This document shows positions 8,808 to 16,806 of a stretch of DNA of 64,000 nucleotides, one piece after another (position 1 is the first letter of the stretch; every line of letters starts with the position of its first letter). This DNA comes from Prosthecobacter debontii (GTDB taxonomy: Bacteria; Verrucomicrobiota; Verrucomicrobiia; Verrucomicrobiales; Verrucomicrobiaceae). The notes under the pieces were generated by a model. It was given only the letters and a program-made list of their open reading frames with translations, was not told where the DNA came from and made no database searches. Both the position numbers and the translations under genes were made by a program. Where the stretch lies: the NCBI GenBank assembly GCA_945860295.1, contig CAMAQH010000012.1, forward strand, positions 1 to 64,000, in the 5' to 3' direction.

Positions 8808-9716
8808 TCATGCCCACAGCGACTGCGGATAGGCTCCCGCTGCAACAAGTGCACGGATTGCAGCAACGACATCCGCTTTATCTTCAGGATAGGTCACGCC
8901 GAACCACGAGTCATTGGACTCCAGAACCGTCACGTCAGCTTTTCCAGTCTGGATCAGCACATCGACCTCCTTCGGCACATAGCACTCAGCCTTCTGATCC
9001 TGGCCATTCACTTTGAGGAACTCGGTGAACGCTGCGCGCAGATGCCCAAAGATGTCGGGGGTGAATCCAAAGAAGTTCATCGACACCACTTCTTCGCCCG
9101 TGAGTGGCAGAGCAGGATCCGTCTCGCGGTTTTCGGCACCTGTGGCCGTGCGGAAAATCTTCGTCATCTCCGTGACTGAACTCAGCATGCCATCACTGCC
9201 ACGTTTGCAGACACCGCGCGCCACACTGCCGTGATCCGAGAGCGTGTTCTTCAAATAAAAACCCACCATCGAGTAGTGGCTCTTTCCGTCATCCGCGTGA
9301 ACCGCCGTGAGATCTGCAGCGATCTTTGCAAAGGCATCGCGACCATAGAAGTCGTCGGCATTGATCATGAGGAAAGGCTCATGCACCACCGACTCAGCGG
9401 CCAGCACCGCATGGGCTGTGCCCCAGGGCTTGGTGCGACCTTCAGGCAGCGTGAAACCAGCAGGCAGATCGTTGATGTCTTGAAAGGCGTAGTCCACTTC
9501 AATTCGGTCGCCAAACTTGGCCCCGATTTGAGTGCGGAACTGCTCTTCAAAGTCGCGCCGAATCACAAACACGACCTTACCAAAACCCGCGCGAATCGCG
9601 TCATAGACCGAATAGTCCAGCACCACCTCGCCAGAGGGCCCCATCGCATCGAGTTGTTTAAGGCCGCCGTAGCGACTGCCCATGCCGGCAGCGAGGATGA
9701 GAAGAGTGGGTTTCAT
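8808..9716 (-). CDS. Sugar nucleotidyltransferase-like protein (NTP_transferase family)
   Basis: 302 aa. The N-terminus, ILAAGMGSRYGGLKQLD (residues 6-22), is the nucleotide-binding signature of sugar-1-phosphate nucleotidyltransferases, and the MINADDFYG segment (about 118-126) supplies the metal-binding acidic residues. Such enzymes join a nucleoside triphosphate to a sugar phosphate. This short subfamily (about 300 aa, without a left-handed helix domain) is widespread but its sugar is usually unknown. It is a monocistronic gene lying between tRNA-Val(CAC) and the divergent cytochrome c peroxidase gene. Confidence 0.85.
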   Translation of the reverse strand: MKPTLLILAAGMGSRYGGLKQLDAMGPSGEVVLDYSVYDAIRAGFGKVVFVIRRDFEEQFRTQIGAKFGDRIEVDYAFQDINDLPAGFTLPEGRTKPWGTAHAVLAAESVVHEPFLMINADDFYGRDAFAKIAADLTAVHADDGKSHYSMVGFYLKNTLSDHGSVARGVCKRGSDGMLSSVTEMTKIFRTATGAENRETDPALPLTGEEVVSMNFFGFTPDIFGHLRAAFTEFLKVNGQDQKAECYVPKEVDVLIQTGKADVTVLESNDSWFGVTYPEDKADVVAAIRALVAAGAYPQSLWA

Positions 9717-9892
9717 GAAATGAAGGAAGAAAACTGGGAGCCGGATTCATGGAGGGCAGAGACATCGCGTCAAATCCCTTATGGCAGCATTGATGCTGAA
9801 TTGCGTTTTCCAGCCCACATGTTGCTTGCCTCCCTTCCGCTTGTAACCCTGGCATTTTTGAGTGCGTAGTTTTTAGAGCATCACCCCACTCC

Positions 9893-10912
9893 ATGAAAAT
9901 CACACCCTCCCTCACTGCGGCCATCTTGGCACTGGCTTCTCAGCCCTTAATGGCAGACGCCCTTTCCGACTCCTACCTCATGATGTTCAAGCCGCTGCCG
10001 ACTGAGGCACCGTCCGCAGACAACGAACTTAGTGAGGCCAAGATCAATCTCGGGCGCATGTTGTATTACGAGAACCGCATTTCAAAAGGCGGCAAGATGA
10101 GCTGCAACTCCTGCCACATGCTCGACAAGTTCGGCCAGGACAATCTCCCCTTCTCCCCGGGTCATGAAGGCAAGCTCGGCGGTCGTAGCTCCCCATCCAC
10201 CTACAACGCCGCCATCCACGTCGCTCAGTTCTGGGACGGTCGCGCCCCCAGCGTCGAAGAGCAGGCCAAAGGCCCCGTGCTCAATCCCGTCGAGATGGGC
10301 GCCCCCAGTGCTGAGTTTGTCGTCGAAGTCCTCAAATCCATTCCCGGCTATGTCGAGGCCTTCAAAGCCGCCTTCCCAGGTGAAGCCGACGCCATCAACT
10401 ACAACAATTTCGGCAAGGCCGTCGGCGCTTTCGAGCGCAAGCTCGTCACCCCAGGCCGCTGGGATGAATTCCTCAAAGGCAAGAAGGATGCCCTCACTGC
10501 GAGCGAAGCCAAAGGCTACGAAACCTTTGCCAAAGCAGGCTGCGTCACCTGCCACAACGGACCCGCCGTCGGTGGAGCCATGTATCAGAAACTCGGCCTC
10601 ATCAAAGCTTGGCCCGAACTCGCCGACATGGGTCGCTTTGAAGCCACCAAGCAGGACTCAGACAAGCGTTTCTTCAAAGTCCCCAGCCTGCGTAACATCA
10701 CAGAAACCGGCCCCTACCTGCACAACGGCTCCGTGAAGACCCTCGAAGACATGGTCAACAAAATGGCCGAGCACCAGTTGGGCAAAACGCTGACCGCTGA
10801 AGAAAACGCCAGCATCGTCACCTTCCTCAAGTCCCTCAAAGGTGAACTGCCGAAAGCCTACATCGCCCAGCCCAAACTCCCCGAGAGCGGCCCGAATACC
10901 CCGAAAGCGTAA
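9893..10912 (+). CDS. Diheme cytochrome c peroxidase
   Basis: 339 aa. A cleavable signal peptide (about residues 1-22, ending near LMADA) directs it to the periplasm. Two c-type heme sites are present: CNSCH at 71-75 and CVTCH at 217-221. The arrangement and the conserved DGRAPSVEEQAKGP and VPSLRNITETGPYLHNGS segments fit bacterial diheme cytochrome c peroxidase (CcpA) of the MauG superfamily, which reduces H2O2 to water with electrons from small cytochromes or azurin. It is followed by a good rho-independent terminator and has no partner genes. Confidence 0.93.
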   Translation: MKITPSLTAAILALASQPLMADALSDSYLMMFKPLPTEAPSADNELSEAKINLGRMLYYENRISKGGKMSCNSCHMLDKFGQDNLPFSPGHEGKLGGRSSPSTYNAAIHVAQFWDGRAPSVEEQAKGPVLNPVEMGAPSAEFVVEVLKSIPGYVEAFKAAFPGEADAINYNNFGKAVGAFERKLVTPGRWDEFLKGKKDALTASEAKGYETFAKAGCVTCHNGPAVGGAMYQKLGLIKAWPELADMGRFEATKQDSDKRFFKVPSLRNITETGPYLHNGSVKTLEDMVNKMAEHQLGKTLTAEENASIVTFLKSLKGELPKAYIAQPKLPESGPNTPKA

Positions 10913-10926
10913 TCAGCGACACCCAT

Positions 10927-10957
10927 CAAAAGCCCGTCAGAGATGGCGGGCTTTTTT
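10927..10957 (+). terminator. Rho-independent terminator after the cytochrome c peroxidase gene
   Basis: An 8-9 bp stem AAAAGCCCG/CGGGCTTTT with a loop of about 10 nt runs into six T. It starts 15 bp past the stop codon. Confidence 0.8.
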
Positions 10958-10985
10958 GTGCCTCTCTCTCGGCGGTGGAAATCTG

Positions 10986-11395
10986 TGTAGAGGCTGGCGT
11001 GAGCCTTCCTGCTCGGCACCACCACCAGCAATTCACACCGCAGAGACGGCGTGCGAAAGAAGGCAAGGCTGGGGCTTCCACACACCATTTGCATCGTGTT
11101 TGAAACACTCTGTCAAGAATCGTCTGACCCTGTAGAGGAAGGCGTGAGCATTCCTTCTTTGAAGGTGAATCACATGCTACATCCAAACCCTCCCATACCA
11201 CGGAACGCTCACGCGGTTCCGCTACGGAGGCGGAGCCTTCTCGAGCAGCACCGTTTCCGTGCTCATCGCACTATGGAGCCACCCGAGGCTCTCCTGAGCC
11301 TTCTAGATCAAGGCCCCGGAGAAGGGCCTGGACTTGCGCATCGTCGGATGCAGGAAGAGCCGGTGAAGCGGCCTGTACTTTAGGGTGCTGGGAAC
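10986..11395. repeat. Intergenic stretch with three REP-like copies and a degenerate direct-repeat arm
   Basis: There is no gene between 10913 and 11379. Copies of a short element with core GCGTGAGC flanked by GGAA/TTCC occur at about 10986-11013 and 11131-11157 (plus orientation) and at about 11201-11228 (minus orientation). The last is followed by about 150 bp (to about 11380) that is recognisably similar to 12175-12325. On the minus strand the shared part reads like an eroded protein C-terminus: AQVQALL, then VAP, a stop and CDEHG. Confidence 0.55.
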
Positions 11396-11820
11396 ACGGT
11401 GAATCCGAGGAAAAGAGCCGCTTTCCGCAGACCTTTGTCCGTGCTGACCACTTCAGATTCATTCGCTCTTCTGGCGGCGGCGAGATGAAGACCATCATTG
11501 GTTCGGAGAAAGATCGGCGGGCTTTGACTTAAACAGGCATCTAGAATGTGGTAGAACTCAGTCTCCAGTTCTGGAGTGATGGATTCCTCCATGAACTGCC
11601 CCGAACGAATGAGAGCGCAAAAGGAAGCGTGCATGGCCTTCGTGGAGCCTAGACTCAAAGAACCTTCGGCCTCGCAGCGACGAAGCACCGCACGCAGTTC
11701 AAGCCTACCCGTCTCGCTTACCGTGATGAGCTGGGTATTTGCGGCATGAGTTTCAAAAGCTGAACTATCAGCCTCCTGAACATACAGTTTTGCCAGAGCC
11801 GAAGTGTCCCAGTAGCTCAT
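11380..11820 (-). CDS. vapC: PIN-domain ribonuclease toxin (VapC family)
   Basis: 146 aa from the ATG at 11820, which lies 5 bp after the antitoxin stop; the frame stays open further upstream but overlaps the antitoxin. The PIN fold signature is visible: SYWDTSALAKLYVQEADS (first catalytic Asp at residue 5), a Glu in the central region, and LRTNDGLHLAAA then VVSTDKGLRKAA with the C-terminal acidic residues. VapC toxins cleave specific tRNAs or rRNA when the antitoxin is degraded. Degenerate direct repeats lie on both sides of the vapBC pair (about 11201-11380 and 12175-12325). Confidence 0.85.
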   Translation of the reverse strand: MSYWDTSALAKLYVQEADSSAFETHAANTQLITVSETGRLELRAVLRRCEAEGSLSLGSTKAMHASFCALIRSGQFMEESITPELETEFYHILDACLSQSPPIFLRTNDGLHLAAARRANESEVVSTDKGLRKAALFLGFTVFPAP

Positions 11821-11825
11821 CGGAA

Positions 11826-12056
11826 TTAGCTGCGAATCTCGGTAATCAGTTGTTCCACCGATGTTCCAGGCTTTCCGGTCGAGCAGGCTTCTCTCATCTG
11901 TCTGACTTCCTCCAGCCACGCAGGGCGCAGGGCCGACGATGCCTGAGGAACTTTAGACACGACTTTCAGGCGCGCTTGCAGCCACGAAAGCAGTGACCAC
12001 TGATCTTGCGCTGGCAGTTCTGCTACTGCGGATTCGATTTGAACTAAAGTGCTCAT
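11826..12056 (-). CDS. Antitoxin paired with the PIN toxin
   Basis: 76 aa from the ATG at 12056. No strong fold signature is visible, but the sequence LVQIESAVAELPAQDQWSLLSWL followed by an Arg/Val linker and a C-terminal AWLEEVRQMREACSTGKPG is typical of small antitoxins placed just upstream of PIN toxins. The C-terminal half probably wraps the toxin. It is the first gene of a two-gene operon with a 5-bp gap and probably represses its own promoter. Confidence 0.7.
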   Translation of the reverse strand: MSTLVQIESAVAELPAQDQWSLLSWLQARLKVVSKVPQASSALRPAWLEEVRQMREACSTGKPGTSVEQLITEIRS

Positions 12057-12174
12057 GCATCCGATTTTAATCATTCATTCTGCTCTAGCAACTCCTTCCG
12101 TTGCAGTAATAGACGGAGGTTAGGCGTCCCCGCCTGACAGGGGCCAGAGAGGCGTCTCGCCTTTTCCCCGAGCT

Positions 12175-12325
12175 GCGGAACGCTCACGCGCTTCCGCTAC
12201 GGAGCCGGAGCCTTCTCCAACAACACATACCCATGCTCGTCGCACCTTGGAGCCAAGTTCCAGTGAATGGCATGGACTTGCGCGCATCCGGAACCCCTAT
12301 GCTGCAAGGTCGGCAATTTTGCACC
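12175..12325. repeat. Second arm of the degenerate direct repeat, including a REP-like hairpin
   Basis: At 12177-12204 the minus strand contains the element GTAGCGGAAGCGCGTGAGC...TTCCG. It is followed by similarity to 11225-11390: GGAGCCTTCTC, TGCTCGTCGCAC, TGGAGCCA and GGACTTGCGC recur in the same order. On the minus strand it encodes an apparent gene tail, LAPRCDEHGYVLLEKAPAP plus stop, with no start codon. Confidence 0.5.
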
Positions 12326-13972
12326 TCACCCGATCACCGCCGCATCGTCACCGCTGAGTTCTGCGATCTCCTTTTTGAGTCGCTCGGCATCTGTTTTGAG
12401 CTTGGTAAGCTCTTCGTTGATGCCCTCGATCTGCTGCTCGACCACGCGCTCCAGCACTTCCGGTTCACGCTCGGTGAACTGATACAGCTCATACGCAGGA
12501 CTCTCTTTGAGTGCATCGGTCGCTTCGATGACAGCGATAATCTCAGCCTCCAGGCTGTTGAAGAGCTTCTGCATTTGCTCCAGTTCGTCTGAGTCAGCGA
12601 ATTCAATGGCCGACCAACCTTGGCGCAGGACATAGCCCAGCGGATCATCGGCGATCTGTCGCAGCGTTTCCAGATCGCCACTGTCCTTGGCCGTGTTGAT
12701 GGCACCTGTAAGCTTGGTGTACGTCTCCTGCATCGCTGGATCGTTGGCGAAGCGGTCCGGGTGAAACACCTTCACCAGCTTGCGCCACAGGCCTTTGACT
12801 TCGATCTCCTCGTCGTCTGACAACCGCCGTTTGGCTTCCATGGCCGCGTCTGTGTCTTCATATTCCTGCTGGGTATGGGCATCGGCCTGCTGATACGCCT
12901 CACGCACGCGTTCCGCCTCGTCCTCGCCTTCACGGAGCAGGGTGTCGAGGAATGTCTGACGATATTTCACCACCAGCCTTAGTCGGTCGCGCTCTTCAAA
13001 ATGTCGGCGCAGGCGCTGGAAGATTTTGGCTTGCAGCGCAGTGACATGATTCTTCTCGGAGGTGTAGGCCGCTTCCAGTTCGGCGAGCCGGGCACGCGAG
13101 GCATCGATCAGACCGCGGAGCCGCTGCAAACCGGGGTGGACATAGATGACGATCCCTTCGCCCTGCGGCACTGCTTCAGTGCCGCCTTGTTGTCTCTCCG
13201 TTGAGACAAAGAAAGCCTTCGTTTCAAGAGGCAGTTCATCATCCAGCGCCCGCAGATACCAGCGACCCATACGCGCACTACTGGCATTGGATGACCCCGC
13301 CAGCCATTCCAGCCACCCGCGTAGCTCGGGATTCCGGCGCGCATCATCGATGGACTTGCCCTTGTGTTTACCAAAGGGGAAGCGGCTCGGATACCATTCA
13401 CCTTCTGCATAGGCTTTCACCGTATCCCAGGTGTGTATGCTGCGCTGCTCAGCAATGGGGCGGAGCACCTGAGCAAACAAATCCGCCACCGTCTCCACAT
13501 CGCCAAGGGCGGTGTGCGCCCCGCGTTCTGGCAGGCGGTAATACTGGCGCAGCGTTTGCAGCTTGCAGTTGCCCGCAGGCACAGGATCAAGCAGGCGCTG
13601 AGCCAGACGCAGCGCGCAGAAGCCACCGCTCCCCATGTGCCTGATGCCAAGCCGATCCCATTCAGGTCTGAGCACCCTAGCCAGATCGTAGTCAAGGTTG
13701 TAGGCGACCACTGGCAGGTCCTTCACATAAAGCCGGAGAGCCTCATAGACTTGGTTGGCGGACTCACCATCACGTTCCAAAATTTCCCGCGTGTAACCAT
13801 GCACCCGAGAGGCTTCTGGCGGGATGTCTTGATTCTGATTGATCAGTTTTCGAAAAGGCTCGCCGACAGGCTCCCATCCCCGCATCCTTTGAGCACCGAT
13901 TTCGACCACAAAGATCGGCGCGGCAAAGCCGGTCGTTTCGGTGTCGAGGATGATCCAGCCAGTTTGCATCAT
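12326..13972 (-). CDS. DEDDh exonuclease fused to DUF3820-like, coiled-coil and J-domain segments
   Basis: 548 aa. Residues 6-170 are an intact DnaQ/epsilon-type 3'-5' exonuclease: D10 and E12 (ILDTETTG), D94 (YNLDYD), H153 and D158 (AHTALGDV). Around 198-225 is a FPFGKHKGKSIDD motif like DUF3820, found elsewhere next to exonuclease domains. After a charged linker (about 290-385) comes a J-like domain, LWRKLVKVFHPDRF, with HPD at 404-406, then a C-terminal coiled coil (about 460-540). It starts 2 bp after the LRR gene stop and is surely cotranscribed with it. A DNA- or RNA-degrading enzyme with a chaperone-recruiting module is suggested; a housekeeping proofreading role is unlikely. The biological role is unknown. 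Confidence 0.82.
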   Translation of the reverse strand: MMQTGWIILDTETTGFAAPIFVVEIGAQRMRGWEPVGEPFRKLINQNQDIPPEASRVHGYTREILERDGESANQVYEALRLYVKDLPVVAYNLDYDLARVLRPEWDRLGIRHMGSGGFCALRLAQRLLDPVPAGNCKLQTLRQYYRLPERGAHTALGDVETVADLFAQVLRPIAEQRSIHTWDTVKAYAEGEWYPSRFPFGKHKGKSIDDARRNPELRGWLEWLAGSSNASSARMGRWYLRALDDELPLETKAFFVSTERQQGGTEAVPQGEGIVIYVHPGLQRLRGLIDASRARLAELEAAYTSEKNHVTALQAKIFQRLRRHFEERDRLRLVVKYRQTFLDTLLREGEDEAERVREAYQQADAHTQQEYEDTDAAMEAKRRLSDDEEIEVKGLWRKLVKVFHPDRFANDPAMQETYTKLTGAINTAKDSGDLETLRQIADDPLGYVLRQGWSAIEFADSDELEQMQKLFNSLEAEIIAVIEATDALKESPAYELYQFTEREPEVLERVVEQQIEGINEELTKLKTDAERLKKEIAELSGDDAAVIG

Positions 13973-13974
13973 GA

Positions 13975-15846
13975 TTAGAAGTTCTGGTCAGGCCGTTGGA
14001 TGAGTCGGGTCTTGTCCTTATCGTAAAAGAGTTTGGTCAGATGCTTCAAAGGATGTATGTCCAATTCGGTGAGTTGGTTGTTCCGGCAATCAAGCTCTGT
14101 AAGCAGCGGAACCGCCGACAGTTCTAGTTCACTGAGTTGGTTGAACCTACAATCAAGCTTTGTAAGCAGCGGAACCGCCGACAGCTCTAATTCGGTGAGT
14201 TGGTTGTTCCTACAAAAAAGCTTTGTAAGCAGCGGAACCACCGACAGCTCCAGTTCGGTGAGTTGGTTGTTCCCACAAAAAAGCTCTGAAAGCAGCGGAA
14301 CAGCCGACAGCTCTAGCTCGTTGAGTTGGTTGGACCCACAGGAAAGCGAGGTAAGCAGCGGAACAGCCGACAGCTCTAGTTCGGTTAGTTGGTTGTTCCT
14401 ACAAAAAAGCTCTTTAAGCAGCGGAACCGCCGACAGCTCCAGTTCGGTGAGTTGGTTGTTCCCACAATCAAGCGATGTAAGCAGCGGAACAGCCGACAGG
14501 TCCAGTTCGGTGAGTTGGTTCTTCGCGCAATGAAGCGAGGCAAGCAGCGGAACATCTGAGATGTCCAGTTCGGTGAGTTGGTTGTTTCTAAAAAAAAGCT
14601 TTGTGAGCAGCGGAAGAGCCGACATGTCCAGTTCGGTGAGTTGGTTGGACCCACAGGAAAGCGAGGTAAGCAGCGGAACAGCCGACAGCTCCAGCTCGGT
14701 GAGTTGGTTGTTCCCACAATCAAGCGAGGTAAGCAGCGGAACAGCTGCCAGCTCCAGTTCGGTGAGTTGGTTGGACCCACAAGAAAGCGAGGTAAGCAGC
14801 GGAACAGCCGCCAACTCGAGTTCGGTGAGTTGGTTGTTCCCACAATCAAGCGAGGTAAGCAGCAGAACAGCTGCCAGCTCCAGTTCGGTGAGTTTGTTTT
14901 TCCCACAAGAAAGCGATGTAAGCAGCGGAACAGCCGACAGCTCCAACTCGGTGAGTTGGTTGGACCAACAGTAAAGCTTTGTAAGCAGCGGAACCGCCGA
15001 CAGCTCTAGCTCGTTGAGTTGGTTGGACCCACAGGAAAGCGAGGTAAGCAGCGGAACAGCCGACAGCTCCAACTCGGTGAGTTGGTTGGACCCACAGGAA
15101 AGCGAGGTAAGCAACGGAACAGCCGACAGCTCCAGCTCGGTGAGTTGGTTGTGCCCACAAGAAAGCGAGGTAAGCAGCGGAACAGCCGACAAGTCCAGCT
15201 TGGTGATGTTGTTTCCTCCGAACAACCGTTGTCCGCTACAATTAAGCTCTGTAAGCAGCGGGACATCTGACAGGTCCAACTCCGTAAGTTTGTTAAACGC
15301 GCAATGAAGCTCTGTAAGTTTTGGAACTGAAGAGAGATCAAGATCCCAGAGGAACATCCAGCTACAGTTCAACTTTCTAAGGTTAGGAAGTGGAAATGAG
15401 ATCTCACCAGGCCAGTTATCCTCATTCCATTGCCCGCGGAAACGGATCGATTCGAGCACAAGCCCTTCTACCCATTCGAACGTGTCGAGTTGCAGTTCGT
15501 CTATGTCCCAAAGAAGGGAAATCATCCGACCATTCTCCAACCTCAAACCCTGCTCCAATCCAAAACAGGATTCATTTTCCGGACTCATGCGTAATAAATG
15601 CTCGATCACCGACTTTGGTTCCAAATCCAGAGACTTCGCCCAAAGCAGGATCTGCTGGTAATCCGGCTCACAAAGCTCATGCTCACCAATCCTAAACCTC
15701 CGGATCAGTGCTGCGCTAGAACTCGTGTTCTTCGACAAAATAAGGGCACCATTCACCATTTCTGCCAAAATCCGCCCACCCTGCGATCCTATTTGAACAA
15801 GGCCGCTGCCAGAATGGAGAGTGAGAGGCAGTTTTTCGTCAGCCAT
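13975..15846 (-). CDS. Leucine-rich repeat protein with about 21 near-identical repeats
   Basis: 623 aa. The N-terminal 150 residues have no recognised domain (it contains ELCEPDYQQILLWAKSLDLEP and an acidic, Trp-containing section). From about residue 170 to 605 the protein is a run of 21-residue repeats of the form LELSAVPLLTSLSCGSNQ plus LTE, about 21 in number; one (repeat 2) has a 6-residue insertion. There is no signal peptide or membrane segment, so it is probably cytoplasmic and acts as a binding scaffold. The repeats are nearly identical at DNA level, suggesting recent expansion. It leads a two-gene operon with the exonuclease/J-domain gene. Confidence 0.88.
   Translation of the reverse strand: MADEKLPLTLHSGSGLVQIGSQGGRILAEMVNGALILSKNTSSSAALIRRFRIGEHELCEPDYQQILLWAKSLDLEPKSVIEHLLRMSPENESCFGLEQGLRLENGRMISLLWDIDELQLDTFEWVEGLVLESIRFRGQWNEDNWPGEISFPLPNLRKLNCSWMFLWDLDLSSVPKLTELHCAFNKLTELDLSDVPLLTELNCSGQRLFGGNNITKLDLSAVPLLTSLSCGHNQLTELELSAVPLLTSLSCGSNQLTELELSAVPLLTSLSCGSNQLNELELSAVPLLTKLYCWSNQLTELELSAVPLLTSLSCGKNKLTELELAAVLLLTSLDCGNNQLTELELAAVPLLTSLSCGSNQLTELELAAVPLLTSLDCGNNQLTELELSAVPLLTSLSCGSNQLTELDMSALPLLTKLFFRNNQLTELDISDVPLLASLHCAKNQLTELDLSAVPLLTSLDCGNNQLTELELSAVPLLKELFCRNNQLTELELSAVPLLTSLSCGSNQLNELELSAVPLLSELFCGNNQLTELELSVVPLLTKLFCRNNQLTELELSAVPLLTKLDCRFNQLSELELSAVPLLTELDCRNNQLTELDIHPLKHLTKLFYDKDKTRLIQRPDQNF
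14035..15330 (-). repeat. 63-bp tandem repeat array inside the LRR gene
   Basis: Successive 63-bp units repeat with small changes; for example AAGCAGCGGAAC recurs every 63 bp across nearly the whole interval. One unit near 15215-15240 is interrupted by 18 extra bp. The high DNA identity makes the locus prone to copy-number change. Confidence 0.9.
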
Positions 15847-16022
15847 GATTGGACAGCGATTTCATGCGGACGAGCCTACAGAGCAAGCGGAACTAGTTCG
15901 ATGGCGATATGCATTTTCAAGGTCTCAGCATCGATTATCCACATCGATGAATGCTACAGGCTCATTCCAAAATTAGTCGTGAGTTCCATTTTCCTTTGCT
16001 CCATTTCCTGTAAAATCCGCGA

Positions 16023-16463
16023 ATGACTGAACACCTGAGATACAGATTCAAGCTTAACAAAGCCCGTAAAAATATCAGCCGTACACGGGATGAATTTCGT
16101 TCACGCATAGCAGGAGCGAAAAAGGAAAATAACAAGTTACTCATGGCAGATCTTGAAGGTGAAGCGCACCACGAGATTAAAACAGCCCAAGCGGAATTTG
16201 CATGGTTGCGAAGCCGATACTGGACATCTCAGGCCAGCAAATGGGAGGTCGCTCTTCCGGCACAAGATGAGACGCATTGGGAAGACTATGACGGCACCGA
16301 ATTTGACGGCCATTTTTTGAGCCTCGCTGGCGTCACCTATGTGAGAAACGCGGTCCGTGAAGAATCAAGTCGTTCTCGGAAATTGATATTCGAGTGGCTC
16401 ACGATGCTCGTCGGAATCATCGGAGCGGCAACCGGCCTCATTGCCGTGTGGTACAGCAAGTAG
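16023..16463 (+). CDS. Small membrane-anchored protein of unknown function
   Basis: 146 aa. Residues 1-60 are strongly charged and look helical or coiled (many Lys, Arg and Glu); residues 60-115 are mixed, and the C-terminus (LIFEWLTMLVGIIGAATGLIAVW) is one transmembrane helix, so most of the protein would face the cytoplasm. No family is recognised. It is divergently oriented to the LRR gene with 176 bp between, in the same accessory stretch, and has no downstream partner. A tail-anchored effector or regulator is only a guess. Confidence 0.7.
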   Translation: MTEHLRYRFKLNKARKNISRTRDEFRSRIAGAKKENNKLLMADLEGEAHHEIKTAQAEFAWLRSRYWTSQASKWEVALPAQDETHWEDYDGTEFDGHFLSLAGVTYVRNAVREESSRSRKLIFEWLTMLVGIIGAATGLIAVWYSK

Positions 16464-16468
16464 CGATA

Positions 16469-16492
16469 TAAACAGATTCTTAAACAGATTCT
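16469..16492. repeat. 12-bp tandem duplication
   Basis: TAAACAGATTCT occurs twice head to tail, starting 6 bp after the stop of the membrane protein gene. The rest of the 16464-16806 gap holds no gene that I can see. Confidence 0.8.
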
Positions 16493-16744
16493 TAATGAAG
16501 GACGGGCCACCGTCAGTTTGTGACTGATAACCAGGTCTTCAGATGCTGCCCCATTGAAGAAACCTGTAATCTCACCCAATCGGTGTGGTGAAGTCTGCTT
16601 GTTCGAAGTGATGAACTCCAGATATTGCCTCTGCCAGACCTTGAACTGATCTGCTCAAGAGGGAGATGCAGTCGGTAAGAGACTAGGCTTTGTTGCGGTG
16701 GTCTTCATGTTGCTTCGGCATGAGGGGCTTTGTGCGCGCGCGGA

Positions 16745-16773
16745 GATTCCAAACGCGGCGTGTTTTTGGAATC
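16745..16773. repeat. Hairpin GATTCCAAA/TTTGGAATC
   Basis: A perfect 9-bp inverted repeat with an 11-nt loop lies 33 bp upstream of the 16807 gene. It could be a regulatory site or a transcription terminator without a T-run; its role is unknown. Confidence 0.6.
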
Positions 16774-16806
16774 GCCTAACGGATCGAGTGTGATTTCATC
16801 CGCTCC

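Noticed and set aside
14033-15307. Several Ser/Val/Gly-rich repetitive frames antisense or shifted in the LRR gene
   Set aside because: Any frame through a 63-bp tandem array stays open and repetitive; only the LRR frame is a known fold.
14035-15330. CRISPR-like regular 63-bp periodicity
   Set aside because: The repeat is coding and the unit has no spacer variation; it is a protein repeat.
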